IMG/VR virus record: IMGVR_UViG_3300033993_001025
Location: 1-49,417 of that record
Source: a virus
Strand: one strand, 5' to 3'
Length of the DNA stretch: 49,417 bases
In this document: positions 1 to 6,132 of the stretch, one piece after another
Layout: every line of letters begins with the position of its first letter
Numbering within the stretch: position 1 is the first letter of the stretch
Translations under genes and position numbers: made by a program
Notes under the pieces: model-generated
Database searches by the model: none
What the model saw: only the letters and a program-made list of their open reading frames with translations
What the model was told of the DNA's origin: nothing

Positions 1-32
1 GGGTCATCTCCTTTTTGTTGTTTCCATCTCAT
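1..32 (-). CDS. possible start of a gene running off the left edge
   Basis: An ATG on the minus strand (bases 30-32) opens two bases after the stop of the next gene and stays open to the edge, giving only about ten codons. Its position fits the tightly packed leftward operon. Nothing can be said about function and it could be chance. Confidence 0.2.
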   Translation of the reverse strand, partial: MRWKQQKGDD

Positions 33-34
33 TG

Positions 35-244
35 TTATTTATCCTTAATGAATTGTTGCGCCTCGTCGCGCTCACGCGCCTTGCTACCTACGGCCTTTTT
101 CAAACGCTTTTTTTTGAAAAGATGCGGGGTGGCTTCTTCGCGCGCCTTTCTTCCGCAGGGGTAGCACCTTGTTTCTCCGTTATATCTTTCCCAGTCGTAA
201 GAAAGAGTGTTGCATCTTTCGCATCGTTTTCGTCTTGTTGTCAT
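35..244 (-). CDS. small zinc-ribbon-like protein
   Basis: This 69-residue basic protein has two CxxC pairs near its N-terminus (CERC at residues 8-11 and CYPC about 20 residues later), the spacing of a small zinc ribbon, followed by a lysine- and arginine-rich tail. I do not recognise the family. It is the last complete gene of the leftward unit that starts at the promoter at 1424-1453. A nucleic-acid-binding role is plausible from its charge and zinc ligands but is inference. Confidence 0.6.
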   Translation of the reverse strand: MTTRRKRCERCNTLSYDWERYNGETRCYPCGRKAREEATPHLFKKKRLKKAVGSKARERDEAQQFIKDK

Positions 245-249
245 ATTAG

Positions 250-381
250 TTACCGCAGAACATCAGCGACAAAGAAAGCGTCTGGCTGATACCCTCGTCC
301 CAACTTTAAAATAAGAACGTCAGCGATTGCCCGCAGTCCACTAGGTCTTAAAGCTGCATCCGTTTCGGGTGTGTCACTCAT
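250..381 (-). CDS. small hypothetical protein, TPETD N-terminus
   Basis: This 43-residue ORF starts at an ATG that overlaps the stop of the upstream gene as ATGA and ends six bases before the next start. Its N-terminus (MSDTPETDAALR) closely resembles that of the neighbouring 126-residue protein (MNNTPETDNLAR), so the two may share a short N-terminal module. The overlap and spacing support translation. Function unknown. Confidence 0.5.
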   Translation of the reverse strand: MSDTPETDAALRPSGLRAIADVLILKLGRGYQPDAFFVADVLR

Positions 382-758
382 TTCGCCGCCTCCTTTAGTT
401 TGTGGTAGCTGCTTAAAACAAACTCCGCATAATCAGGAAGGTCGCCGCCGCCCAATTCCTTGAGTGCGACAACTAGCATGTCCGCACACTCGCGCCATTC
501 GTCGCGCTCTTTTTGCATGGTTAGGAAGTTGTCGTAATGAATTTGCTCTTGTTGTCTCGCTTCGTCCCGTTCGCGTTCGGCTTTGTGCACTCGTCCCAAG
601 GTGTCATCGGCTTCCTTTTCTGCCGCCTCGCGTTCTCGCAAAGCGTCCCTGTGCAATCGCAATGCCTCGTCGCGCTCGCGTTCCAAGTCCCGCGCAAACT
701 CTGTCGGAACCACATGGTTGCCTCGCGCTAGGTTGTCTGTTTCAGGCGTGTTGTTCAT
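378..758 (-). CDS. coiled-coil hypothetical protein
   Basis: This 126-residue protein has a central stretch (about residues 22-85) dominated by Glu, Arg, Asp and Lys with repeated RERDEA-type heptads, a strong coiled-coil signature. Its N-terminus shares the TPETD motif with the next gene. It overlaps both neighbours by a few bases, so translational coupling is likely. It is probably oligomeric; no enzymatic motif is visible and the role is unknown. Confidence 0.65.
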   Translation of the reverse strand: MNNTPETDNLARGNHVVPTEFARDLERERDEALRLHRDALREREAAEKEADDTLGRVHKAERERDEARQQEQIHYDNFLTMQKERDEWRECADMLVVALKELGGGDLPDYAEFVLSSYHKLKEAAK

Positions 759-1027
759 TTATCCCATCCTTTCTTTAAGTGGCCAAAATCCCGTGGCTCG
801 GTAACTTCGGTCGTTTTCCCGCATATTCCACACTCATCCATGTGATAAGTTGAGCCATAGGGATTGCCCTCTGGACGATTGCCATAGTTTTTGCCACAGG
901 TGCTGCATATCCAGTCTGGATATTTCTTCCACTGGATAATGTCGTAATTTTTACGATATTTATGCCCATCAACTTTTCTGGGCCTATCGCCTTTTCCTGC
1001 TGGTGCTGATTTTCCGATTGTTGACAT
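755..1027 (-). CDS. hypothetical zinc-binding protein
   Basis: A 90-residue protein that I start at the ATG ending at 1027 (MSTIGKSAPAGKG); the frame stays open further upstream, but that extension looks non-coding. The N-terminal half is basic (KGDRPRKVDGHKYRKNYD). The C-terminal half has two CxxCG pairs (CSTCG, CGICG) about 30 residues apart, consistent with one zinc site. It overlaps the next gene by four bases. Role unknown. Confidence 0.6.
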   Translation of the reverse strand: MSTIGKSAPAGKGDRPRKVDGHKYRKNYDIIQWKKYPDWICSTCGKNYGNRPEGNPYGSTYHMDECGICGKTTEVTEPRDFGHLKKGWDK

Positions 1028-1133
1028 AATAAAGTCGCGGCTGGGCAAGAGGTATAAACAAAACAGCGCAAAGGAACCACCCAATTGACCTATTTTATTT
1101 TGCCCTCCTGTTTGTCCCAACCGCTAAAAGTAT

Positions 1134-1418
1134 TCATTGTTTTTTTTGTTCTTCAACTTCTTCTCTGATAAATTTTTCAAGCATGGAAATTAGACCAAAA
1201 CATGCGGAGCGGTAGCTTGGATAGGATTGCTCAATGTGGTCAAGAATGTATCCGTAGTGCTCAATAACAAACGCTGGCTCGTCTCCGTAAGACCACCTGA
1301 CAGAAATGTTCCAGTGGCAATCTCTGTCCTTGTGATGGTCTGTTTTGATAATATCATACCATTCACATGTAAGCTTTGTGATCTGCTCTTGAAGCTCTTT
1401 GGTTGATGGTTCGTTCAT
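1134..1418 (-). CDS. hypothetical protein, first gene of leftward unit
   Basis: A 94-residue protein with no recognisable domain; its C-terminus is a charged helix (EKFIREEVEEQKKQ). The ATG lies five bases after the TCTAAG hexamer of the promoter at 1424-1453, so the message should be essentially leaderless. It is first in the unit that continues through 755-1027, 378-758, 250-381 and 35-244. Confidence 0.6.
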   Translation of the reverse strand: MNEPSTKELQEQITKLTCEWYDIIKTDHHKDRDCHWNISVRWSYGDEPAFVIEHYGYILDHIEQSYPSYRSACFGLISMLEKFIREEVEEQKKQ

Positions 1419-1423
1419 GTATG

Positions 1424-1453
1424 CTTAGACCAAGATGATTGCGCCTCGTTCAA
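1424..1453 (-). promoter_or_regulatory. TTGAAC-N18-TCTAAG phage promoter
   Basis: On the minus strand a T-tract runs into TTGAAC (1448-1453), then exactly 18 bp, then TCTAAG (1424-1429). The downstream start codon follows after five bases. It matches the same hexamer pair and spacing at eight other sites in this window. Confidence 0.7.
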
Positions 1454-1487
1454 AAAAAGTTTGGCTCGGAGGGATTTCGAGCCACAT

Positions 1488-1670
1488 TTACGAACCGACA
1501 AGATGCTTGTTGCTTTCAAGCCAAGCCACACATTTCTTGCAAGATTCCTCTGAAACATCGCTGGCATTTACGGCGTTGTCAGAAAGGTCATAGCAGCTTT
1601 CCGACAAGGCGTTTAACGCCAAGGTTTCATTAAGACTGTGCCAACGAATCCAATTCTCCAGACTGTTCAT
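1488..1670 (-). CDS. hypothetical protein
   Basis: A 60-residue protein (MNSLENWIRWHSLNETL start) that is the last gene of the unit beginning at 3509. An upstream ATG at 1718 in the same frame would add a short basic stretch but would overlap the previous gene more deeply, so I prefer 1670. Two Cys near the C-terminus form a CxxC (SCKKC). Function unknown. Confidence 0.5.
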   Translation of the reverse strand: MNSLENWIRWHSLNETLALNALSESCYDLSDNAVNASDVSEESCKKCVAWLESNKHLVGS

Positions 1671-1893
1671 TGTTTTTTGCTTCCAAGATTGCTTTTGCCA
1701 TTTCTTCGGCATTATCAATGTCTAAAACTATATCAACCTCTTTTTCTCCGCGCTTTCCGTGGATAAAAATGATTTGTTCTCCATTGTATTCGTTAATTGA
1801 AAAGTCCTTAGCCAAGAAAGACGCCAAAATGCGATTTTCAAATTTTTGGATTTCTTCGGCTACCGTTGTTTCGTTTTTCTCTGATTCACTCAT
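1630..1893 (-). CDS. hypothetical acidic protein
   Basis: An 87-residue acidic protein. After a charged N-terminus it alternates hydrophobic strands and turns (IIFIHGKRGEKEVDIVLDID), suggesting a small beta-rich fold. It overlaps both neighbouring genes. No family recognised. Confidence 0.6.
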   Translation of the reverse strand: MSESEKNETTVAEEIQKFENRILASFLAKDFSINEYNGEQIIFIHGKRGEKEVDIVLDIDNAEEMAKAILEAKNNEQSGELDSLAQS

Positions 1894-2044
1894 GTTCTTT
1901 GATTTCTATTTTGGTTGTTGGGTCGAACCGTTCTTTGATTCGATACCACATTTCAGCCTCTTTGTCGGCCTCTTCTTTTGTGTTGTGAATAAGGTCGGAC
2001 ACAGCGTATCCGTCCCGCCTGACTTGGTATGTTTTATTTTTCAT
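1886..2044 (-). CDS. small hypothetical protein
   Basis: A 52-residue ORF that fills the gap between its neighbours: it starts two bases after the upstream stop and overlaps the next start by eight bases. It is charged (MKNKTYQVRRDGYAVSD start, KIEIKEHE end) and predicted largely helical. Support comes from tiling in the operon; function unknown. Confidence 0.5.
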   Translation of the reverse strand: MKNKTYQVRRDGYAVSDLIHNTKEEADKEAEMWYRIKERFDPTTKIEIKEHE

Positions 2045-2045
2045 A

Positions 2046-2252
2046 TCAATGTGAAATCCTTACATAAACTTCTCCACCCAAGAACATGTGGTCAAGAAGA
2101 ATCGGCTCCTCTTCGTGACGCCAAAGAAACATGGCCGTTCTGTCGTTGTTTATTTTTTCTTTTGTTATGTATCCCTCGTGCTTGTCTTGGAAGTTTTTAT
2201 ACTCCATCCATCCGCTGACACGCTCAAAGAGTCTGCTGAACTCATTGCTCAT
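2046..2252 (-). CDS. hypothetical protein
   Basis: A 68-residue protein with aromatic and charged residues (VSGWMEYKNFQDKHEGY), one base after the dCMP deaminase gene stop. No domain recognised. Membership of the same leftward operon is clear from spacing. Confidence 0.55.
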   Translation of the reverse strand: MSNEFSRLFERVSGWMEYKNFQDKHEGYITKEKINNDRTAMFLWRHEEEPILLDHMFLGGEVYVRISH

Positions 2253-2253
2253 A

Positions 2254-2709
2254 TTATTTGATGTAGTTTAGTTTTACTTTCGCCTCTCTGAACATTATTT
2301 CAGCGGCCTTAAATGATTCAATCCATCTTGTAATGGTTTTGGTGCTAATGATGTCCGTGTTAGATGGCAAGTAAATATTTTTTATTCCAGTTTGAATAAT
2401 TGATGCCGCACATTGGGCGCAGGGGTGGATGTTCCAAACATACAAAGAGTATCCGTTAAGCGGTTCTTTGGCGGAAAGAATGGCGTTTTGTTCTGCGTGA
2501 ACCGTGTAAAGCAGCTTTTGATCTCTGTTGCCCAGTCGGGTTTCCGTGTCTTTTACGCCTCTGGCAATTCCGTTATATCCAACAGATGCTATGGTTTTGT
2601 CTGGTCGCACAATAACCGCCCCAACCTTGGTTGACGGGTCTTTGCTCCACCCCGAAACAAGCCTTGCCATTTCAAGAAATCTTGTTTCCCACTTATTGCT
2701 CTTCTTCAT
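2254..2709 (-). CDS. dCMP deaminase-like cytidine deaminase
   Basis: This 151-residue protein has the zinc-dependent cytidine/deoxycytidylate deaminase signature: HAE (His71, Glu73) for the first ligand and the catalytic Glu, and PCAQC (Cys97, Cys100) for the other ligands. The N-terminal TKVGAVIV and GYNG motifs are typical of the dCMP deaminase family, which turns dCMP into dUMP to feed dTTP synthesis. Members of this family are common in phage nucleotide metabolism. I start at the ATG ending at 2709 because the frame's earlier ATG (2730) would overlap the upstream gene further. It lies in the unit driven from 3521-3550. Competence-protein ComE-type deaminases share this fold, so substrate is inferred. 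Confidence 0.88.
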   Translation of the reverse strand: MKKSNKWETRFLEMARLVSGWSKDPSTKVGAVIVRPDKTIASVGYNGIARGVKDTETRLGNRDQKLLYTVHAEQNAILSAKEPLNGYSLYVWNIHPCAQCAASIIQTGIKNIYLPSNTDIISTKTITRWIESFKAAEIMFREAKVKLNYIK

Positions 2710-2926
2710 TTTTGAAAAAATCTTTGGCATAACCTATAATGGATGACTTCAACTTTATCTCGTATATTTCTTTTGCCCTTCTCATCCTAAGCTCTGATGC
2801 AAGTAAATCAACCGAACTCACAATGTCGATGGATTCGTGGATTTTGAAGTCGGATATGATGGCTTCTATTTGTTTTAGCTTTAGGGTTGCCGCGCAACCA
2901 TCATGTTTTTCATTAAGGTTCATCAA
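2693..2926 (-). CDS. hypothetical helical protein
   Basis: A 77-residue protein, predicted mainly helical, with many Glu, Lys and Ile and no Cys/His cluster beyond one CA pair. It starts inside the end of the HExxH gene and ends inside the start of the deaminase gene. Function unknown. Confidence 0.6.
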   Translation of the reverse strand: MMNLNEKHDGCAATLKLKQIEAIISDFKIHESIDIVSSVDLLASELRMRRAKEIYEIKLKSSIIGYAKDFFKNEEEQ

Positions 2927-3509
2927 ATGCTCCTATTAGTTCTTTGTCTGGATAAAGGGCCGAAGACAGCGGTATAAGTTTTGTCGGCATTGCTTTCCAG
3001 ATTTTTTCGTTGCTGTAGCTTTTCTTGCACCATTTGCGGTTTTTAAGAGTCCAGTGGTATCCCAAGATATATGCGTTAGCCATTTGTGCATATTCCCTGA
3101 TATTTATTGGAAGCTTGTTGCTTTTTATCTTAAACAAAGAACGCCATTCACAGTCCCATTCCAACTCAATGACCTCTGTAATAGATTGTTTTATTTTTGT
3201 TTTGCTGTATTTTTTTCCAGCAAGCCACTCATCTATAGTTCCAACCCCCATTTCGCACTGTTTTGTCCATTCTGGTCTTTCAATACCCTGATCAACGTGG
3301 CAGGTTTCGTGGACAAAAACTCCAAGCCAAACATTAACGTCTCCCGCCGTAGCTATACGAAGCTCTTTGTTGTCGGCCCATCCCGTGGATTCTACCTTTC
3401 CCTGAACCAGTTTTTCTGAAGGGTGGAATGAAATTTTAATTTTTTTGTGATACTTTAGTATCGAGCGGCCAAGAAAGCTGGCGAATTTGTTTTTTTCTTC
3501 TTGGTTCAT
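2913..3509 (-). CDS. putative zinc metallopeptidase (HExxH)
   Basis: A 198-residue protein containing VHETCHVDQ; His67, Glu68 and His71 form the HExxH zinc-binding and catalytic motif of gluzincin-like peptidases. The motif is preceded by a hydrophobic helix segment (VWLGVF). No signal peptide is visible, so it would act in the cytoplasm. The gene is first in its unit, with the ATG eleven bases after the promoter hexamer TCTAAC, so it is likely expressed with the other non-structural genes. Possible targets include host or phage regulators, but nothing in the sequence identifies the substrate. Downstream are a deaminase and small unknowns. Confidence 0.6.
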   Translation of the reverse strand: MNQEEKNKFASFLGRSILKYHKKIKISFHPSEKLVQGKVESTGWADNKELRIATAGDVNVWLGVFVHETCHVDQGIERPEWTKQCEMGVGTIDEWLAGKKYSKTKIKQSITEVIELEWDCEWRSLFKIKSNKLPINIREYAQMANAYILGYHWTLKNRKWCKKSYSNEKIWKAMPTKLIPLSSALYPDKELIGAFDEP

Positions 3510-3520
3510 GATGTTGTTTA

Positions 3521-3550
3521 GTTAGACCAAGACTGGGGCAATTCGTTCAA
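3521..3550 (-). promoter_or_regulatory. TTGAAC-N18-TCTAAC phage promoter
   Basis: Minus-strand TTGAAC (3545-3550), 18 bp, TCTAAC (3521-3526), then the HExxH gene ATG eleven bases on. The preceding bases AAGA match the AAAGATTGAAC form seen at three plus-strand sites. The TGA stop of the upstream small gene lies inside TTGAAC. Confidence 0.72.
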
Positions 3551-3693
3551 TCTTCTTCGGGAATATCGTCGCCCTCAAAAATTCTACGAATAGGATTTTC
3601 CCAAAAACCTTCTTCTTGTTCTGGGAATTTCATAAAGTCGCCTGTATCGTCGAACTTAATATTTAGGTCGGCATCAAAATCACGTTGGGTCAT
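3547..3693 (-). CDS. small acidic protein
   Basis: A 48-residue strongly acidic ORF (MTQRDFDADLNIKFDD start, EGDDIPEED end). It starts inside the end of the RusA-like gene and its stop codon overlaps the promoter of the next unit. It could be a DNA-mimic-like or interaction peptide, but that is speculation; support is tiling and composition. Confidence 0.45.
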   Translation of the reverse strand: MTQRDFDADLNIKFDDTGDFMKFPEQEEGFWENPIRRIFEGDDIPEED

Positions 3694-4081
3694 AATTAAA
3701 CAATTCTATAATCGTTTCTTCGTTTTCGCCAACTTTTTCTTGTCTTGTTTCAATAGTAACGTTTCTTTCACTATCGTCTGGAATCGCTCCAGCATACCGG
3801 AGGCAGTCAATGTGGTATTTGAAGATAAGGTTATCTGGGTCGATGAGCCGCTTTCTCCTTGCTGTAAGGCGAATATGAATGCGTCCTGTATTTTTTTCTT
3901 TATTGTCAGTCTTTGCCAGTGCGTCATTCCGAATAGCGCGTTTAGGCTTGGGGTTACTCCCCTTACTGTTATTTTTAGGAACGGCTCTTTTTGTAGTGAG
4001 CCTTCGTTGGTAATCTTGTATTCGTTCATAAACCCCCGGTCTAATCTCTACGAAGCCGCTTGGTATCTTGTCCCATCCCAT
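3680..4081 (-). CDS. RusA-like Holliday-junction resolvase, apparently frame-split
   Basis: The C-terminal half of this 133-residue frame has the RusA hallmark: DPDN (in RLIDPDNLIFK), then LRYAGAIPDD and an EEN-TIIEL ending. RusA dimers resolve four-way junctions with Asp-bound metal. The usual N-terminal RusA strand and loop (VTPSLNALFGMTHW followed by a KKK helix) is absent here but present in the overlapping -1-related frame at 4029-3706. The two halves would join if one base were added at the A7 run near 3896-3902 (minus-strand GAAAAAAAT). The opening of the long frame (IPSGFVEIRPGVYERI) also looks like protein. Options are a homopolymer error, a real frameshift mutation, or ribosomal slippage; an internal ATG at 4029 with a G-rich stretch before it could start the second frame. 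Confidence 0.6.
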   Translation of the reverse strand: MGWDKIPSGFVEIRPGVYERIQDYQRRLTTKRAVPKNNSKGSNPKPKRAIRNDALAKTDNKEKNTGRIHIRLTARRKRLIDPDNLIFKYHIDCLRYAGAIPDDSERNVTIETRQEKVGENEETIIELFNYDPT

Positions 4082-4084
4082 ATT

Positions 4085-4345
4085 TCATTCAATGTTCCAA
4101 GTTGTAGTTGATACCGTGTCTCCGCACTGTCCGCACGGTTTGGAATAGCTGTAGTCATCTGCGGGGATTAAGTCAACAATCTGATCTATGTAAAATTCTC
4201 CGCGCCTTACTCCATCCTTAATCCTGTTCAAGACATGATCCAGAAATTCGTTTCGTGATGATTCGGGCATTTCCCAATATTCCACGCCGTTAATAGTGGA
4301 ACTGTTGAGTGTGCATCCCACGCTTTGAACGACTTTGTATTTCAT
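4085..4345 (-). CDS. hypothetical protein with C-terminal CxxC
   Basis: An 86-residue protein with a CGQC pair near its C-terminus (KPCGQCGDTVSTTTW). With only one other Cys far upstream, a complete zinc site within one chain is uncertain. It overlaps the upstream gene by four bases. No family recognised. Confidence 0.55.
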   Translation of the reverse strand: MKYKVVQSVGCTLNSSTINGVEYWEMPESSRNEFLDHVLNRIKDGVRRGEFYIDQIVDLIPADDYSYSKPCGQCGDTVSTTTWNIE

Positions 4346-4560
4346 TTTTTTATACCAAAAATTTCTTCAAAAATCGAAGTTGATGAAGACCTGTATGTTG
4401 GTTTTTGCATTTCTGAAGCCGCCACATACCCGTCATCGTGGCCCTTGCCATAAACGATGTCAAAGAACTTTTTAATGCTGGCTGTAGTGAAGTGGGGGTC
4501 TTCCAACAGCCTTGGATTCTTTTGTAGGAGATAATTCCAGAAGTATTCTTTTTTGCTCAT
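4342..4560 (-). CDS. hypothetical protein
   Basis: A 72-residue protein, aromatic-rich at the start (KKEYFWNYLLQ) and ending FEEIFGIKK. Its ATG overlaps the TGA of the preceding membrane microprotein, indicating coupled translation. No recognisable domain. Confidence 0.55.
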   Translation of the reverse strand: MSKKEYFWNYLLQKNPRLLEDPHFTTASIKKFFDIVYGKGHDDGYVAASEMQKPTYRSSSTSIFEEIFGIKK

Positions 4561-4712
4561 GGCTGTCCGTAGATGCAGATGTAAAGAAATCCAAAATTTG
4601 CAAAACTGTATCCAGCAAAGGCGACGGCAAGACCCACATTACCTTGTTGCCAGAAGCCAAAAGCTGTTACCAAGTAACATGCGGTTGTTATTATTAGGGG
4701 TATCAGCGTCAT
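4557..4712 (-). CDS. small two-helix membrane protein
   Basis: A 51-residue ORF starting five bases after the Mom-like gene and ending in an ATGA overlap with the next gene. Two hydrophobic stretches (LIPLIITTACYLVTAFGFW and VGLAVAFAGYSFANFGFLYI) are separated by a short polar QQGN turn, so it is probably an inner-membrane hairpin. Small membrane proteins in phage early regions often act in exclusion or host interference, but no function can be assigned here. Confidence 0.5.
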   Translation of the reverse strand: MTLIPLIITTACYLVTAFGFWQQGNVGLAVAFAGYSFANFGFLYICIYGQP

Positions 4713-4717
4713 GTGTT

Positions 4718-5482
4718 TTATTTTTTCAACGAATCAAGCATTACTTCAATGCTTTTTCGAGCTTTTTTGTTTAATCCATAAACATATTTTCTTTGTTTTA
4801 GTCCTCGCAATCTTTCAAGTTTTTCTTTATCGGCATTTCCTTGAACGTTATTTCCTCTAATTCTAATAATTCCGGGATATATTTTTTCTAATACGTCAAA
4901 CCTTCTAGTTCCGTGTCTGTGCCAAGCCGTTACAGGATGCAGACGCTCTCCGTTTGGCAAAATATAAAAATCAACTTCCTTGCCATCAATTTCTATGGCG
5001 TTGGTTGCTTTGTAAATTGTTCCGCTGTTTCCGGCGGACTCGTCTGCATAAGTGATTACAAATTTTATTTTTGGAAATTTGTGCTTCATATAAAAAAACA
5101 AAAGACCAATAACGCGGCTTTCGCTAAATTTTGGCAAATCGTCATGTAGCCACATTCTATCGAATTCGCACCATTCTCCATCTTTGCAAATATTAGAAAG
5201 ATTGCCCTTTAGTTTTGGCCTTATTCCGTATCCTAATTGTATTACTCCCCTTCCGTCACAAATTAAAAGGGAGCAAAATGAGTTGGATGTCGGCTTATGG
5301 CTGTAGTGATGTTGGGAAATTATCGGGTCGGCGACTTTTTTTTCTACCTCAACAAACCAAATGTCGCCATCTGAAGCCCCGATAATTTCTTCCTCAAACA
5401 AGGAACTGCTCCTTATGAGCTTTCTTCCCCTTGGGTAAATTGTCGGCGCGGGTAGATTTGATAATTTGGCCTGAAAACACAT
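4718..5482 (-). CDS. Mom-like DNA adenine modification protein
   Basis: This 254-residue protein resembles the phage Mu Mom family, GNAT-fold enzymes that add a carbamoylmethyl group to N6 of adenine and shield phage DNA from restriction. Supporting motifs are an N-terminal HHYSHKPTSNS segment, WCEFDRMWLHDD in the centre, and YADESAGNSGTIYKATNA, which matches the family's YADP..GH.GTIY.AT pattern. A basic C-terminal tail (KQRKYVYGLNKKARK) follows. It lies in the unit headed by the HTH gene at 6038 and is followed by a tiny membrane protein. The Mom assignment rests on motif memory, not alignment; target bases and cofactor are inferred from the family. Confidence 0.72.
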   Translation of the reverse strand: MCFQAKLSNLPAPTIYPRGRKLIRSSSLFEEEIIGASDGDIWFVEVEKKVADPIISQHHYSHKPTSNSFCSLLICDGRGVIQLGYGIRPKLKGNLSNICKDGEWCEFDRMWLHDDLPKFSESRVIGLLFFYMKHKFPKIKFVITYADESAGNSGTIYKATNAIEIDGKEVDFYILPNGERLHPVTAWHRHGTRRFDVLEKIYPGIIRIRGNNVQGNADKEKLERLRGLKQRKYVYGLNKKARKSIEVMLDSLKK

Positions 5483-5727
5483 TAGGTATTTACTCTGTTA
5501 ATCTGGTATTTTCCGTTTTTCCACTCGTGGATTTCTTGAAGTTCGTGGGGTTTTTCGATTTTATCAAGCTCTTTTTTGGTGTAATCTCTGATTGCCTTGA
5601 TAAAGTCAACACTTGGTTCTTGGATTATGCTGTTAAGCCAATCGTCACAAGAAGATATTATCTCTTCAAGACAGTCGATTGCGGCGTTTTTGTCTTTTGA
5701 TATTTTTTTAAGAATATCCTCGATCAT
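5482..5727 (-). CDS. hypothetical helical protein
   Basis: An 81-residue, mostly helical, charged protein. Its start overlaps the stop of the HTH gene as ATGA, and its end abuts the Mom-like gene. No family recognised; position suggests co-translation with the regulator and the modification enzyme. Confidence 0.6.
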   Translation of the reverse strand: MIEDILKKISKDKNAAIDCLEEIISSCDDWLNSIIQEPSVDFIKAIRDYTKKELDKIEKPHELQEIHEWKNGKYQINRVNT

Positions 5728-6038
5728 TTAAGCAGACCCTCTGTTCGCAGTTGCCCCGCAAGCTGTGATACATATTCTCTGGTGCAGTTGTTGTTTTTTG
5801 CAATATCGGCAATTGACGATGTTGAAAAGTTCTTCAGAATATCGGCAATTAGCTTAACAACTCGCGTTGAGGGATATTGGCGGCTTTTTACAGAGGGCTT
5901 GCGACCCTCGTAAATCTTGCATTTTTTAATGGCATGATAAACGGCTGGCGTGGTGCAGTTAAAGAGTTTGGCAATCTCGGTTGCCGATACGGGGCCGTGG
6001 GACAAGATTTCTTTAAGTTTTTCTTTTTGGATTTTCAT
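5724..6038 (-). CDS. double helix-turn-helix regulator
   Basis: A 104-residue protein with two HTH-like units: residues about 14-40 (GPVSATEIAKLFNCTTPAVYHAI) and about 75-97 (SIADIAKNNNCTREYVSQLAG), joined by a basic linker. It is first in the leftward unit, with its ATG seven bases after the TCAAAT hexamer, so its message should be leaderless. Its position next to the divergent control region at 6046-6126 makes it a good candidate to bind there, but that is inference. Confidence 0.72.
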   Translation of the reverse strand: MKIQKEKLKEILSHGPVSATEIAKLFNCTTPAVYHAIKKCKIYEGRKPSVKSRQYPSTRVVKLIADILKNFSTSSIADIAKNNNCTREYVSQLAGQLRTEGLLK

Positions 6039-6045
6039 AAGGTGG

Positions 6046-6075
6046 ATTTGACAACTGACTTGGGTGTTCGTTCAA
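6046..6075 (-). promoter_or_regulatory. TTGAAC-N18-TCAAAT phage promoter, leftward
   Basis: Minus-strand T-tract, TTGAAC (6070-6075), 18 bp, TCAAAT (6046-6051), then the HTH gene ATG seven bases on. It is back-to-back with the rightward copy at 6097-6126, the two TTGAAC boxes being about 20 bp apart across an A/T-rich segment. Confidence 0.75.
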
Positions 6076-6096
6076 AAAAAATTTGTTTGACTTTAT

Positions 6097-6126
6097 TTGA
6101 ACGCCAGATAGGTTCCGCTGTCAATA
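6097..6126 (+). promoter_or_regulatory. TTGAAC-N18-TCAATA phage promoter, rightward
   Basis: Plus-strand TTGAAC (6097-6102), 18 bp, TCAATA (6121-6126). No start codon with a sensible frame follows; the first thing downstream is a run of hairpins from about 6132. Spacing is identical to the other copies. Confidence 0.65.
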
Positions 6127-6132
6127 GACAAA

